DNA from: Acetoanaerobium sticklandii
Lineage (GTDB): Bacteria; Bacillota; Clostridia; Peptostreptococcales; Filifactoraceae
Length of the DNA: 64,000 bases
Direction: 5' to 3'
Assembly: GCF_000196455.1 (NCBI RefSeq)
Contig: NC_014614.1
Span: forward strand, 2,375,001-2,439,000
Below are positions 24,752-33,576 of this stretch, one piece after another; position 1 is the first letter of the stretch; each line of letters opens with the position of its first letter. The translations under genes and the position numbers were made by a program. Below the pieces are notes generated by a model, which saw nothing but the letters and a program-made list of their open reading frames with translations, was not told where the DNA came from and searched no databases.

Positions 24752-26458
24752 ATGAATCTTAATCTAATTACTAAAGGATATATGTCAGTTAGAGAAGTAT
24801 CGAGTAAATGGAACATTTCACCAAGACGCATACAAAAGCTCTGTAGCGAAGGAAGAATTTCTGGAGCATATAGATTAGGAAATTCATGGCTGATTCCTGA
24901 AAGTGCCACTCAGCCTACTGATCCTAGAAAAAAAACTACATCAAAAATAAATAACTCGTTGTCAAATATATCAGAGCACCAAGTTATTCCAAGAGATAAG
25001 CTTATACAATATATCCAGTCAAAGAAATATACCGAAATACTTTCTTTAGATTTTACCCCTTGGATTTTTGAAGAAATTGATTCTGTTTCATTTTTAGAAA
25101 TAGCTCTTGACATATATAAGGAAATCAAATATAACCTTGATAATATTAAACCCATTTCTGCTTTAAGACTGGCATTAGCTCTTCTTACAGGTAAAAATTA
25201 CAAAGAGTTTGATGACCTTATTAATGAAATTAGCCATAAACTAAATATCCAAGAAAAAACTAAAGATATTGACTATTTAAAAGCCGATTTGCATCTGCTA
25301 TTAGCGTGGAGAGAACTTCCTTATCTTCCAAAAATGATTGAACATGTAAAAATAGCTACCTCCTTGCTAGGCAGCTCTCATTCAAGATTAATTACTCCTG
25401 AATTTCCTTGGGGGTTCGGTGTACATACTCAATTATCGCTTTTTCATTATATCCCTGGCAATCTAAGCGAAGAACTTGAAAATCTCTCTTATTTTCTAAA
25501 ACTCTATACACCATTAACTCAAGGTCATGGTACTGGAGCAGATGTTTTAATGCAAGCTGAAATAGCTCATATGCAAGGAAATTTTCAAGCTTCAGAAATG
25601 CTATCTTATCAAGCAAGCTTTCTAGCACAAAGTAAAAATCAAACAATAATTCAATTAGGCTCTGCATTTCTACTTGCAGAAATATCCATTTTTAAATCTA
25701 ATCCCTCGACTTGGGAGCAAGCTATAAACTTTATGGAGCAAGCAATAATCAATCACCCAAAGAATAATTTTTTACATATCGAGGTTGAGCTTTTACGTTC
25801 ATGTCTTTTAAATGAACTCAATCTTCCAGATAGGCTTCCTGACTGGATAAAAACTGGAACTCTATCAAAGAAACTGCCATCTCATCTTTATCAAGGATTT
25901 TGTTTTATTCATGCTAACTACTTAATGCACAAACAAGAATATGCTAAATTGGTTGGATGTACAAAAGCTTTCTTAGAGCTTTTATCTCCTACTGATTTCT
26001 ATATCCGCACTCTATTTACATTGCTATGTGCTATAGGTCATCTAGGAATAGGTAATATAGAAAAATCAGAAGAACTACTTGTAGAAACATCCCAGCTCAT
26101 AATTCAAGATGACTTTTTATTTCTTCTTTCTGTATATAGTTGGGGGTTAAATAATATTCCTGAAAGACTCATCCGTGACCGCTACCCTATCCATCTAGCT
26201 AAATACTTAGAAATTAAAAATCAATTTTTGGAAGGTTATAACTCATTGCGTCAAGAATATGGAGAAACATTCCCTTCAGATTTAACAGCTCGAGAAAAAG
26301 AAGTAGCAATTCTTGCAAGCAAAGGATTACGTAACACAGAAATCTCAGAAAAGCTTATGATAAGCGAAAATACAGTAAAATATCATCTTAGAAGCATATT
26401 TCAGAAACTTGATGTTGATAGAAGAAACAAACTAGCCGAAAAATTAAATGTATTATAG
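24752..26458 (+). CDS. LuxR-type regulator with a second, N-terminal DNA-binding domain
   Basis: This 568-residue protein has DNA-binding domains at both ends. The N-terminus (about 8-50) reads like an excisionase/MerR-type helix-turn-helix (MSVREVSSKWNISPRRIQKL, GRISGAYRLGNSWLIP). The C-terminus (about 505-568) is a LuxR/GerE domain (LTAREKEVAILASKGL, ISENTVKYHLRSIFQKLDV). The middle (about 80-490) is all-helical with TPR/MalT-like character and no Walker motif. The ATG at 24752 follows GAAAGGA; the TTG at 24734 upstream lies inside that region and is unlikely. It is encoded just before the large SLH protein on the same strand, 405 bases apart, and is the natural candidate regulator for it. 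Confidence 0.88.
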   Translation: MNLNLITKGYMSVREVSSKWNISPRRIQKLCSEGRISGAYRLGNSWLIPESATQPTDPRKKTTSKINNSLSNISEHQVIPRDKLIQYIQSKKYTEILSLDFTPWIFEEIDSVSFLEIALDIYKEIKYNLDNIKPISALRLALALLTGKNYKEFDDLINEISHKLNIQEKTKDIDYLKADLHLLLAWRELPYLPKMIEHVKIATSLLGSSHSRLITPEFPWGFGVHTQLSLFHYIPGNLSEELENLSYFLKLYTPLTQGHGTGADVLMQAEIAHMQGNFQASEMLSYQASFLAQSKNQTIIQLGSAFLLAEISIFKSNPSTWEQAINFMEQAIINHPKNNFLHIEVELLRSCLLNELNLPDRLPDWIKTGTLSKKLPSHLYQGFCFIHANYLMHKQEYAKLVGCTKAFLELLSPTDFYIRTLFTLLCAIGHLGIGNIEKSEELLVETSQLIIQDDFLFLLSVYSWGLNNIPERLIRDRYPIHLAKYLEIKNQFLEGYNSLRQEYGETFPSDLTAREKEVAILASKGLRNTEISEKLMISENTVKYHLRSIFQKLDVDRRNKLAEKLNVL

Positions 26459-26496
26459 ACCGTACTTTAGTGGCTAAAAACTATATTTATTAACAC

Positions 26497-26552
26497 AAAA
26501 CACTTCTAGACCTTACTAAAAATCACTTTACCAAGTTGTAGAGTGTTTTTTT
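26497..26552 (+). terminator. Terminator of the dual-HTH regulator gene
   Basis: AAAACACT with downstream CTA pairs with TAG and AGTGTTTT across a long loop, followed by a T-run. It separates the regulator transcript from the surface-protein gene. Confidence 0.6.
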
Positions 26553-26863
26553 GTGAATAATAACAAGTTCCAAGATTTAGTATAATCTTTTATTTCGAAA
26601 CTTTGTGGAGCTCATATTAAACTCTTATCAAAATAAAATTATTCGTATAGACGTACAGAAACCGTTTTTAACTAGCTTGATATATTTAGTAACTCTTGAA
26701 AATTCAGTAATTTATTTAATAGATAGTTCTATCTTTTCGGGTGGGGCGTGAATCTTTGAAATAAAATATAATAATTGTATGAGTGTTTAAAATCATAGTT
26801 ACTCATAGTTTAGTCATTTGTCTTTAGTGTCTTAAAGTTTTTATCTAAAGAAGGAGGAAATTT
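26553..26863 (+). promoter_or_regulatory. Control region of the SLH surface-protein gene
   Basis: This AT-rich gap holds no gene. A TATAAT (26767-26772) has no recognisable -35 box at normal distance, which fits an activator-dependent promoter. About 50 bases before the predicted start lies the inverted repeat AGATAG-TT-CTATCT (26721-26734). Downstream, TCATAGTT occurs twice with a spacing of exactly 10 bases (26793-26800 and 26803-26810), i.e. on one face of the helix. AAGGAGG precedes the ATG at 26864. The link of these sites to the upstream LuxR-type protein is inference. Confidence 0.35.
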
Positions 26864-29800
26864 ATGAATTGGGAAAAATTTAAAAATCTAAAAATAATAA
26901 TCTTATCAATATTGCTGATTTGGGTTACTATACCACCAATTCCGGTATATGCTGCTGAAAATGAGATTACTATCAATACTGACCAAGTATTTCAACTCCC
27001 AGCAGGAGAAACAGATATTTATGCAATAACTATTTCAGATGGTGCTCAAAATGTAACAATAAGAGGAAACTATGACCCTCTTAATCCAGATAGACAACAA
27101 AAAGTTGTCATATTAGTTAAAACAACAACTAATCTTAATTTGACTTTAGAAAATGTGAATTTTAATGGTAGCTTAAAAGATAATGTTCAATATGCTCCAC
27201 TTATGTTGATTGGCAATGGTTCAACTTCATTTACAGTTAACCTTTATATTAAAGGGCAAAACAAACTTACTGGCGGATATCTTAGTTCAGGAATCGGTGT
27301 AGATTATAATTGCCATCTTATCATCGATAAAGCGGTAGGTGAAAATGATAATACAGCTAAATTGATTGCTCAAGCAGGTCCTAGAGCAACAGAAAAAACT
27401 GTTCCTGGCAATTTTTACACTGGAGCCGCAGGGATTGGTGGGTCTCCTCTTTTGCCAGGAAATTTCTACTATGGAAGTGGTAAGATAACTATTCAAGGAG
27501 GAACAATAATTGCAACTGGCCAAGGAAACGGAGCTGGGATTGGCGCAACCTCAGTAACGGGTTTTGGCGATATAATAATTAACGGTGGAATCGTAGAAGG
27601 ATACAGTTCCTCTCATGGTGGTGCTGGCATAGGAGCTGCCCATGAATCAAAAAAAGGAGGTAAAATCTATATTAACGGTGGCTCGGTGCTCGCACACGCA
27701 CATAATGATTCCTTTAGTGCTGGAATTGGCGGTTCTACACATGGAGGACCTTGTGAAATCAATATCACTGGCGGAACTGTTACTGGTCATGCGTGGAATG
27801 GTTCCTTTGGTGGCGCAGGTATCGGAAGTGGTTATCGCGGTGATGCATGCACTATTAATATAAGTGGTGGTCAAATATCAGCAGAGGGCGGAGGCTACGG
27901 CCCGGGAATTGGCGGCGGCGGAGCATTAAACGATATTAACAAGCCTGGTAGTACGATTAATATTAGTGGCGGAAACATAGTTTCAGGAGGAGTTATAAAC
28001 AGTGGTACATATAATGGTAATGCGGGTATCGGTGGAGCACAAGGCTCTCCAGGCGGGACAATCAATATAAGCGGTGGTAATGTAACTGCTTATGGTGGGT
28101 ATTATGGTGATGAACATAACCCTCATGGCGGAGCTGGAATCGGTTGCGGAGAAGGTGGTAACAGATGCACAATCAATATTACCGGTGGAGAAATTGAAGC
28201 TACTGGTGGTGTTGGAGCTGCTGGGATAGGTAGTGGAAATGGAGATTCTCTAAGTTCAGTAGATGAAATTAATATTTCTAAAGTTGCTGATATTCTCAAA
28301 ATCACTGCTCAAGGCGGGTATTTTTCCGCAGGAATTGGTGGTGGATATAACTCTTCTGGTGGAAAAATTAGAATTAGTGGTGGAGAAATTCTAGCTACTG
28401 GCGGAATACATGGTTCTGGTATTGGAACTGGTACTGACAATTTTGCTAACCCTAAAAACGAGACTTCTGATATAGAAATTAGTGGCGGTAGCATCATTTC
28501 CATAGGTAATGGTTGGGGCGCCGGTATAGGTGGTAGTACTGGTTCTAGTGGAGGTAAGATACATATTAGCGGTGGAGATATAACAGCTAGAGGAATTGGC
28601 TTTGGTGCAGCAATAGGCGGCGGGAATAGAGCGAGTGGTGGAGATATTACTCTTAGTGGAGGAACTATTAGAGCTATTGCAGAAGGAATTAATTATAACG
28701 GTCAAGCTATAAGTGCCGTTCCCCTTGGTGGTGGTCATAATGGAGCTGGAGCAAATATAATTATTCAAGGCAAGCCTTCACTATTACTTTCTAAAGAAGG
28801 TGTTCCTACAAATTCCCCTTTAATAGGTGCTCATGGTGACCAACCAGTAGCAGACCAAGGTAGCTTTAAATACAAAGACTCTCTTAGCAATATTACTGAT
28901 ATATCTTTACTAGAGATAAAAACTGTAGGAAGTGAAGGTCCTCTAGAAGATGTTGATATAAGTATCAATTCTCAAAGTGATGTCTGTGGTGAAGGAACCT
29001 ATAAAACTGATTCCCAAGGCATATGCACTCTTTTTGTAAAGTTAAATGAAGCTTTAACTTATAATGCTAGGAAATCTATGTTTTTAGCTTCTACTGGAAC
29101 AATAACTCCTACAGAAAAAATACATCCACTAATAAATTTAAATCTAGATTCAAATACAGCTACAACTATTGAATCAATAAACATTTCTGAAGATGCATCA
29201 TATATAGACTTAACTTTTAACAAGGGAGTTTACTCAAATGGGGCTGCAAGGGCTCTCCTATCTAAAAACGATTTAGACTTAGACTTTGATAGTAATGGAA
29301 GTACCTTAACGAGCATAGGGGTAGAAGAATTAACTACTACAAATAATACTCCATTAGTTGGAGGCGAAAATATTATTCGCATATCTCTTGACTTAAGTAG
29401 TATGCCTGAAGGTGTAGAGACTATAAAAATACGCCCAAGTGGAGATAATGTAATATTTGACCAAAATGGAGATCCAATGGCACAAAGTCAAGAATCAGAA
29501 ACCGTTACTCTCCCAGACAAAAAAGCTCCTAGTATTAATAATGCTATTCTCAACGTTACAACATCTAGCAGTCTATCAATAACTTGGGAGCAAGCTACAG
29601 ATTTAGGTACTACTGCAGATAATCTAGAGTACAATGTATATCAATCTATATCAGATAACATAGGCTCTGTAGAGTCTGCTGAGCAAAATGGTCATTCTAG
29701 ATTTGGATATAGAAAAAATATCAATCAAGAGACTTTATCTGGATTACTATCATTAACTGAATATTACTTTACTGTTATTGTAAAAGATGAAGCCGGAAAT

Positions 29801-31615
29801 AAGGCTTGCTATGACGCTGTTAATTTAGTGAGTCCAGAATTAACTACTCCTGGTATAATCCGAGTTGAAAAAGCTACAGATGATAGCTATATAGATATTT
29901 TCTTTAGTGATGGATTATACGGAGACTCTAGCCAAAATACTCCTATATCAAAAGAAATGCTTACTCTATTGTTTAATCGAAACCAAGGTATAGCATCAAA
30001 TGCTGAAATCATCTCTATAACAAATCTAAATGAAACAGATTTGACTGGAGGGGGAAATGCTATTAGAGTATTTATAAATGTAGATGGTGTAAGCGATGGA
30101 TTAGAGTCCATTGAAATTATACCTTTAGATGGTAACTCCTTATTTGATGACAAAGGCACTCCTATGGATGCATCCTCAACTACTGGAAAGCTCTTTTTGT
30201 GTGACAATCAAGGACCTTTAGTTTTAGATAGCATTTTAAAAAGAAGCGTAGTTTCTGGTAGCGATAAGGAGCGTATAGAGTGGAGTAAGGCAGAGGATTC
30301 TCTTACTCCTGCTAGTCAATTAGAATATATTCTTTATTACTCTTTAGAAAACAATATTACAACTTTAGATGAAGCTGAAGTAAATGGAGTTGTAATGATG
30401 GATTATACCAAAGACCAAACTTCATTTGATATTCCAAGAATTTCAAATGCAAAGCCTTGCTATTTTAATGTTATCGTAAAGGATAATGCAAATAATAAAA
30501 CTACTTATACTCCACTTGCAGTTATCCCTGATATCCCTATTATTCCTGATACTCCAATACCTTATACTCGGGATAAAAAAGAGAAGCCTGATATAGTTTT
30601 AGAGAAACCTTTAGAGGTCTCAATAGATGTGGCTTCACTAACAAAATCAAGTAACGAAATTATCACCCTTGAAACTAGAATGGCAAAATTTTTACTTCCT
30701 GCCAACATGTTCACACCAGAAATGGTAGGCAATGCAAAAATAGCAACCTTCTATGCACGACCTATTACGAATATAGAGCTATCCAAAGAATTAAAATCAA
30801 TTTTTGGAGAAAGACCTATTTTAGATATTGGAATTAAATTAGATGGCAAAGAATTTTCATGGAGAAATCCATCTGCTCCAATCAAAATTGTATCAAGCTT
30901 TCAAGCCACAAAAGAGGAGCTAGAAAATCCCGAAAAAATTGTAGCTTGGTATATTGATGACGAAAATAAAGCTACACCTATTTCTAGTACAAAATACAAT
31001 CTAGAAGCTGACACCATAAGCTTTACAACTACACACCTAAGTCAATTTGGAGCAAGTTTACATCATAGACATTTTCAAGATGTAGCATCAGGGTTTTGGG
31101 CTCAAAAACCTATAGAAATATTAGCAAGCAAAGGTATTCTAGATGGAAGAAATGAAAACAATTTTGAACCTTCTTCTCCAATAACAAGAGCCGAATATTT
31201 ATCAGCCTTAGTAAAAGCAATGGATCTTCATGCAAAAGAAGGAGAACAATTTGATGATATCGAAATATCTTGTAAGTACAGAAATGAAATTAATGTTGCT
31301 AGAGCTCTTGGTCTAACAACAGGTATCGGTGATAATTATTTTGCCCCAGATAAGCTAATCACTCGCCAAGACATGATGGTATTGACTGCAAACTGTCTGC
31401 AAAAGCTAAATAGACTAGACTCTGATATAAATACATCATCACTTTCTTCTTTTTATGATTGCAATGAAATTTCTCCATACGCAATTGATAGCATTGCTTG
31501 TTTGGTTAATAATGGTCTTGTTACTGGTGATAACGGATATATAAATCCAAAATCAAATATAACTCGCGCAGAAACAGCTGCACTGGTTTATAAAATTTAT
31601 CAACAATTTCATTAA
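26864..31615 (+). CDS. Large SLH-anchored surface protein with Gly-rich beta-helix repeats
   Basis: This 1583-residue secreted protein starts with a signal peptide (cleavage expected after VYA, about residue 30). Residues about 50-640 are a Gly-rich repeat region in which GAGIGG-type turns alternate with INISGG strands, as in right-handed beta-helix or carbohydrate-binding surface proteins. Two homologous modules of about 200 residues follow (about 770-990 and 995-1215), each a strand-rich domain plus a fibronectin III-like domain ending in FTVIVKDEAGNK or FNVIVKDNANNK. After a Pro-rich linker and a beta domain come three SLH repeats (about 1405-1583), which bind secondary cell-wall polymer. 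It is probably an S-layer-associated adhesin or enzyme scaffold; no catalytic motif is recognised. Confidence 0.92.
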   Translation: MNWEKFKNLKIIILSILLIWVTIPPIPVYAAENEITINTDQVFQLPAGETDIYAITISDGAQNVTIRGNYDPLNPDRQQKVVILVKTTTNLNLTLENVNFNGSLKDNVQYAPLMLIGNGSTSFTVNLYIKGQNKLTGGYLSSGIGVDYNCHLIIDKAVGENDNTAKLIAQAGPRATEKTVPGNFYTGAAGIGGSPLLPGNFYYGSGKITIQGGTIIATGQGNGAGIGATSVTGFGDIIINGGIVEGYSSSHGGAGIGAAHESKKGGKIYINGGSVLAHAHNDSFSAGIGGSTHGGPCEINITGGTVTGHAWNGSFGGAGIGSGYRGDACTINISGGQISAEGGGYGPGIGGGGALNDINKPGSTINISGGNIVSGGVINSGTYNGNAGIGGAQGSPGGTINISGGNVTAYGGYYGDEHNPHGGAGIGCGEGGNRCTINITGGEIEATGGVGAAGIGSGNGDSLSSVDEINISKVADILKITAQGGYFSAGIGGGYNSSGGKIRISGGEILATGGIHGSGIGTGTDNFANPKNETSDIEISGGSIISIGNGWGAGIGGSTGSSGGKIHISGGDITARGIGFGAAIGGGNRASGGDITLSGGTIRAIAEGINYNGQAISAVPLGGGHNGAGANIIIQGKPSLLLSKEGVPTNSPLIGAHGDQPVADQGSFKYKDSLSNITDISLLEIKTVGSEGPLEDVDISINSQSDVCGEGTYKTDSQGICTLFVKLNEALTYNARKSMFLASTGTITPTEKIHPLINLNLDSNTATTIESINISEDASYIDLTFNKGVYSNGAARALLSKNDLDLDFDSNGSTLTSIGVEELTTTNNTPLVGGENIIRISLDLSSMPEGVETIKIRPSGDNVIFDQNGDPMAQSQESETVTLPDKKAPSINNAILNVTTSSSLSITWEQATDLGTTADNLEYNVYQSISDNIGSVESAEQNGHSRFGYRKNINQETLSGLLSLTEYYFTVIVKDEAGNKACYDAVNLVSPELTTPGIIRVEKATDDSYIDIFFSDGLYGDSSQNTPISKEMLTLLFNRNQGIASNAEIISITNLNETDLTGGGNAIRVFINVDGVSDGLESIEIIPLDGNSLFDDKGTPMDASSTTGKLFLCDNQGPLVLDSILKRSVVSGSDKERIEWSKAEDSLTPASQLEYILYYSLENNITTLDEAEVNGVVMMDYTKDQTSFDIPRISNAKPCYFNVIVKDNANNKTTYTPLAVIPDIPIIPDTPIPYTRDKKEKPDIVLEKPLEVSIDVASLTKSSNEIITLETRMAKFLLPANMFTPEMVGNAKIATFYARPITNIELSKELKSIFGERPILDIGIKLDGKEFSWRNPSAPIKIVSSFQATKEELENPEKIVAWYIDDENKATPISSTKYNLEADTISFTTTHLSQFGASLHHRHFQDVASGFWAQKPIEILASKGILDGRNENNFEPSSPITRAEYLSALVKAMDLHAKEGEQFDDIEISCKYRNEINVARALGLTTGIGDNYFAPDKLITRQDMMVLTANCLQKLNRLDSDINTSSLSSFYDCNEISPYAIDSIACLVNNGLVTGDNGYINPKSNITRAETAALVYKIYQQFH
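27390..28790 (+). repeat. Coding repeats for Gly-rich beta-helix turns
   Basis: Within the SLH surface-protein gene, degenerate units of about 75-110 bases recur more than ten times. Each encodes a Gly-rich turn (AGIGG or similar) and a strand INISGG or IHISGG. The copies differ in sequence and length, so this is an old protein repeat, not a recent tandem amplification. Confidence 0.8.
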
Positions 31616-31646
31616 TATAAAAACTATCTAATTAAAAATTATCTCA

Positions 31647-31681
31647 AAAAATAGAACCTTAAACATAGGTTCTATTTTTTT
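31647..31681. terminator. Bidirectional terminator after the SLH protein gene
   Basis: AAAAAATAGAACCT (31647-31660) pairs perfectly with AGGTTCTATTTTTT (31668-31681) around seven bases. T-runs on both strands serve this gene and the convergent zinc-ribbon gene. Confidence 0.9.
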
Positions 31682-31693
31682 GAGTTCTCTATC

Positions 31694-32131
31694 TTATAGT
31701 TCTTTGCCGCAGTGATTACAATATCTAGCATTTTCATCATTTAGCCCTTTGCAATTCCTACATCTTATTTTTATAGCCTGCGAATCATCTCTTGTATTTT
31801 GAATCACATCCACTTCTTCTAATGCATCATTTATCATTCCACCAGCTTGTTTAGAATAAGGTTTTAAATCTTCTCTAGCTTGATTTGGGTCAAGAATTAT
31901 ACCACTCCCTGCTAATCCTCTTCTTCCCACAGCCATAAGCATATTTCCTATCATTATCATAATCATCCCTATAACTGCATTCATAAACGGATTTCCACCG
32001 AAAGGATTCATCATAGATAGCACAAAGGTAGACATAAACATCATTATCCCTATCACCACAAGCACTAATCCAGTATAATAAAGTCCTTTTCTTTGTGATG
32101 AAATTTCATTTTTATCATTTTGCTCATTCAT
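31694..32131 (-). CDS. Two-helix membrane protein with C-terminal zinc ribbon
   Basis: This 145-residue protein has two membrane helices (about 17-38 and 48-68), a linker that carries DPNQAREDLKPYSKQAGGMI, and a C-terminal zinc ribbon (CRNCKGLNDENARYCNHCG). The topology suggests the ribbon faces the cytosol. It is encoded 31 bases downstream of the NERD-HRDC gene on the same strand and may be cotranscribed. I do not recognise a characterised homologue; the function is unknown. Confidence 0.8.
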   Translation of the reverse strand: MNEQNDKNEISSQRKGLYYTGLVLVVIGIMMFMSTFVLSMMNPFGGNPFMNAVIGMIMIMIGNMLMAVGRRGLAGSGIILDPNQAREDLKPYSKQAGGMINDALEEVDVIQNTRDDSQAIKIRCRNCKGLNDENARYCNHCGKEL

Positions 32132-32162
32132 TAATTAGTCCTCCTCATATGTAAGATTATTT

Positions 32163-33329
32163 TTAATTACAATCAAATTTAGCTAAGATACTCAAAATCT
32201 CTTCTCCATATTTTTCAGCTTTTTTCTCTCCAAATCCAGAAACTTTTACCAAAGCCTCTTTGCTTTTAGGATATTTATCAATTAAGTCATCCATTTGTTT
32301 ATCATTAAAAATAAAATAGGGTTTTATATTTTCTTTTCTGCTAGTTTTTAATCTCATCTCTTTAAGTTCCGCCCGTAATTTATCGATATCTATAGTTTTA
32401 TTTTCTAATTCTTGTTTTGGCTCTATATCATTTAAATTTTCTTCAACAGCATTATCAAAAAAGTTATTATATCCACTGTTACTAAGGTAGGCTGAATTTG
32501 CTGATTTATTAATACTAGTATCTTTAGTTATGTTATCAATCCCAAAATTTTGTGCATAATCCACTCCAACTGCACTAGCAAATTCCTGATAGCGCTTTTC
32601 AAAAGAAGATTTACTCTGATTATGAAGTTTTAAAAAACGTTCTGCTCTTTCTAAAAGTTCTTTGTCATTAGAAGAAGCCTCTTTAGATTCACTCATTTTG
32701 TTCTTAATATAAGCATTTAGCTGGTCAGCTCTTATTACTTTGTCTTTGACATCCTTTTTAGCATATTTAGCATTTAATATAGTTTTTGGATTTGATAAAA
32801 CCACGATTGACTTATGATACTGATCAAAAAACTTATCAATAGCCATTCTAGATATTATATTAGAATTATTAGAGCTTTTTTTTACTTTCTTTAGTACTTC
32901 TAAATGTCTTTGATTTTGAGTTATAGGAGAATAAATACCTTCTTTAATTTGTTTCCCTTTGAAGGTATATTTTCTAAGAAAATTACCATTATTGTCTATT
33001 TCTATATCCCCAATTAAGTTTTTGCACTCAATAATAAAATTAAGCTTTCTTGTTACAACTATATAATCTATTTGTGCAGTCAAATCTTCAATTTCAATAT
33101 TTACATCATGAAGCACATACATCGGTATCCCACTATTTCTTAATTCAAATGCTATATTTTTTTCTCCGAGCATTCCCCATGTGCAAATTTTTATTTCTTT
33201 TTCAATTTTGGATTTTATATCTCCAGAAGCTTTGTTTTCTAATAGTTTCAATTTTTCTATATAGTCACTCGCTTCATTGCTTTTCCTTAGAAACTCCACC
33301 TTGTCCATTCTATTAAACAGATTAATCAT
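32163..33329 (-). CDS. NERD domain protein with C-terminal HRDC domain
   Basis: This 388-residue protein has a NERD (nuclease-related) domain at about 50-160: GMLGEKNIAFEL, ITAQIDYIVV-like DLTAQIDYIVVTRKLNFIIE and ECKN match the pattern of the restriction-endonuclease-like fold (D, E-x-K). Residues about 310-388 form an HRDC domain (LRAELKEMRLKTSRKENIKP, VKVSGFGEKKAEKYG), a nucleic-acid-binding module known from RecQ and RNase D. The middle is low-complexity, rich in Asn/Ser. The combination points to DNA or RNA processing, possibly plasmid or phage defence or repair. GAGGAGG precedes the ATG. Confidence 0.87.
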   Translation of the reverse strand: MINLFNRMDKVEFLRKSNEASDYIEKLKLLENKASGDIKSKIEKEIKICTWGMLGEKNIAFELRNSGIPMYVLHDVNIEIEDLTAQIDYIVVTRKLNFIIECKNLIGDIEIDNNGNFLRKYTFKGKQIKEGIYSPITQNQRHLEVLKKVKKSSNNSNIISRMAIDKFFDQYHKSIVVLSNPKTILNAKYAKKDVKDKVIRADQLNAYIKNKMSESKEASSNDKELLERAERFLKLHNQSKSSFEKRYQEFASAVGVDYAQNFGIDNITKDTSINKSANSAYLSNSGYNNFFDNAVEENLNDIEPKQELENKTIDIDKLRAELKEMRLKTSRKENIKPYFIFNDKQMDDLIDKYPKSKEALVKVSGFGEKKAEKYGEEILSILAKFDCN

Positions 33330-33399
33330 AAGCCCCTCCTCTTTACATAAGATATTAACACTATAATACCCTTTTTATGGAAAAATAACCCTATACATT

Positions 33400-33430
33400 A
33401 AAACAGAACCTTGAGCAAAGGTTCTGTTTT
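33400..33430. terminator. Perfect hairpin, second terminator after the ABC-F gene
   Basis: AAAACAGAACCTT (33400-33412) pairs perfectly with AAGGTTCTGTTTT (33418-33430) around five bases. It lies just upstream of the NERD gene promoter region, downstream of the ABC-F terminator, and resembles the hairpin at 31647-31681. Confidence 0.7.
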
Positions 33431-33474
33431 GTGGGGTTTGGGGTTTTATCTCAATTTATGCTATGGAGATAAAC

Positions 33475-33520
33475 AAAAAAGCCATGGGCTACGAGGTTCA
33501 TCCTCAGTAGCCTTCATGGC
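33475..33520 (-). terminator. Terminator of the ABC-F gene ending at 33577
   Basis: On the reverse strand a stem of about 16 pairs (GCCATG and GGCTAC with GTAGCC and CATGGC, plus GAGG/CCTC at the tip) is followed by six T. Confidence 0.8.
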
Positions 33521-33576
33521 TCTTATTATGTTAATATATTATCATGTTATTAATAATAATGCAATACTTTTTATAT

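Noticed and set aside
24706..24909. ORF antisense to the start of the dual-HTH regulator
   Set aside because: No ribosome-binding site and complete overlap with conserved HTH codons on the other strand.
27287..28768. Several long ORFs antisense to the surface-protein gene
   Set aside because: They follow from Gly-rich codon use on the opposite strand, have no ribosome-binding sites and show low-complexity Ser/Thr or Pro content.
27390..28790. Regular repeats that might be a CRISPR array
   Set aside because: The repeats are degenerate, of variable length, in frame within one long protein and encode Gly-rich strands; there are no identical direct repeats with unique spacers.
31647..33430. The two similar hairpins as ends of a transposon
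   Set aside because: No transposase, no target-site duplication, and both hairpins have the form of normal terminators.
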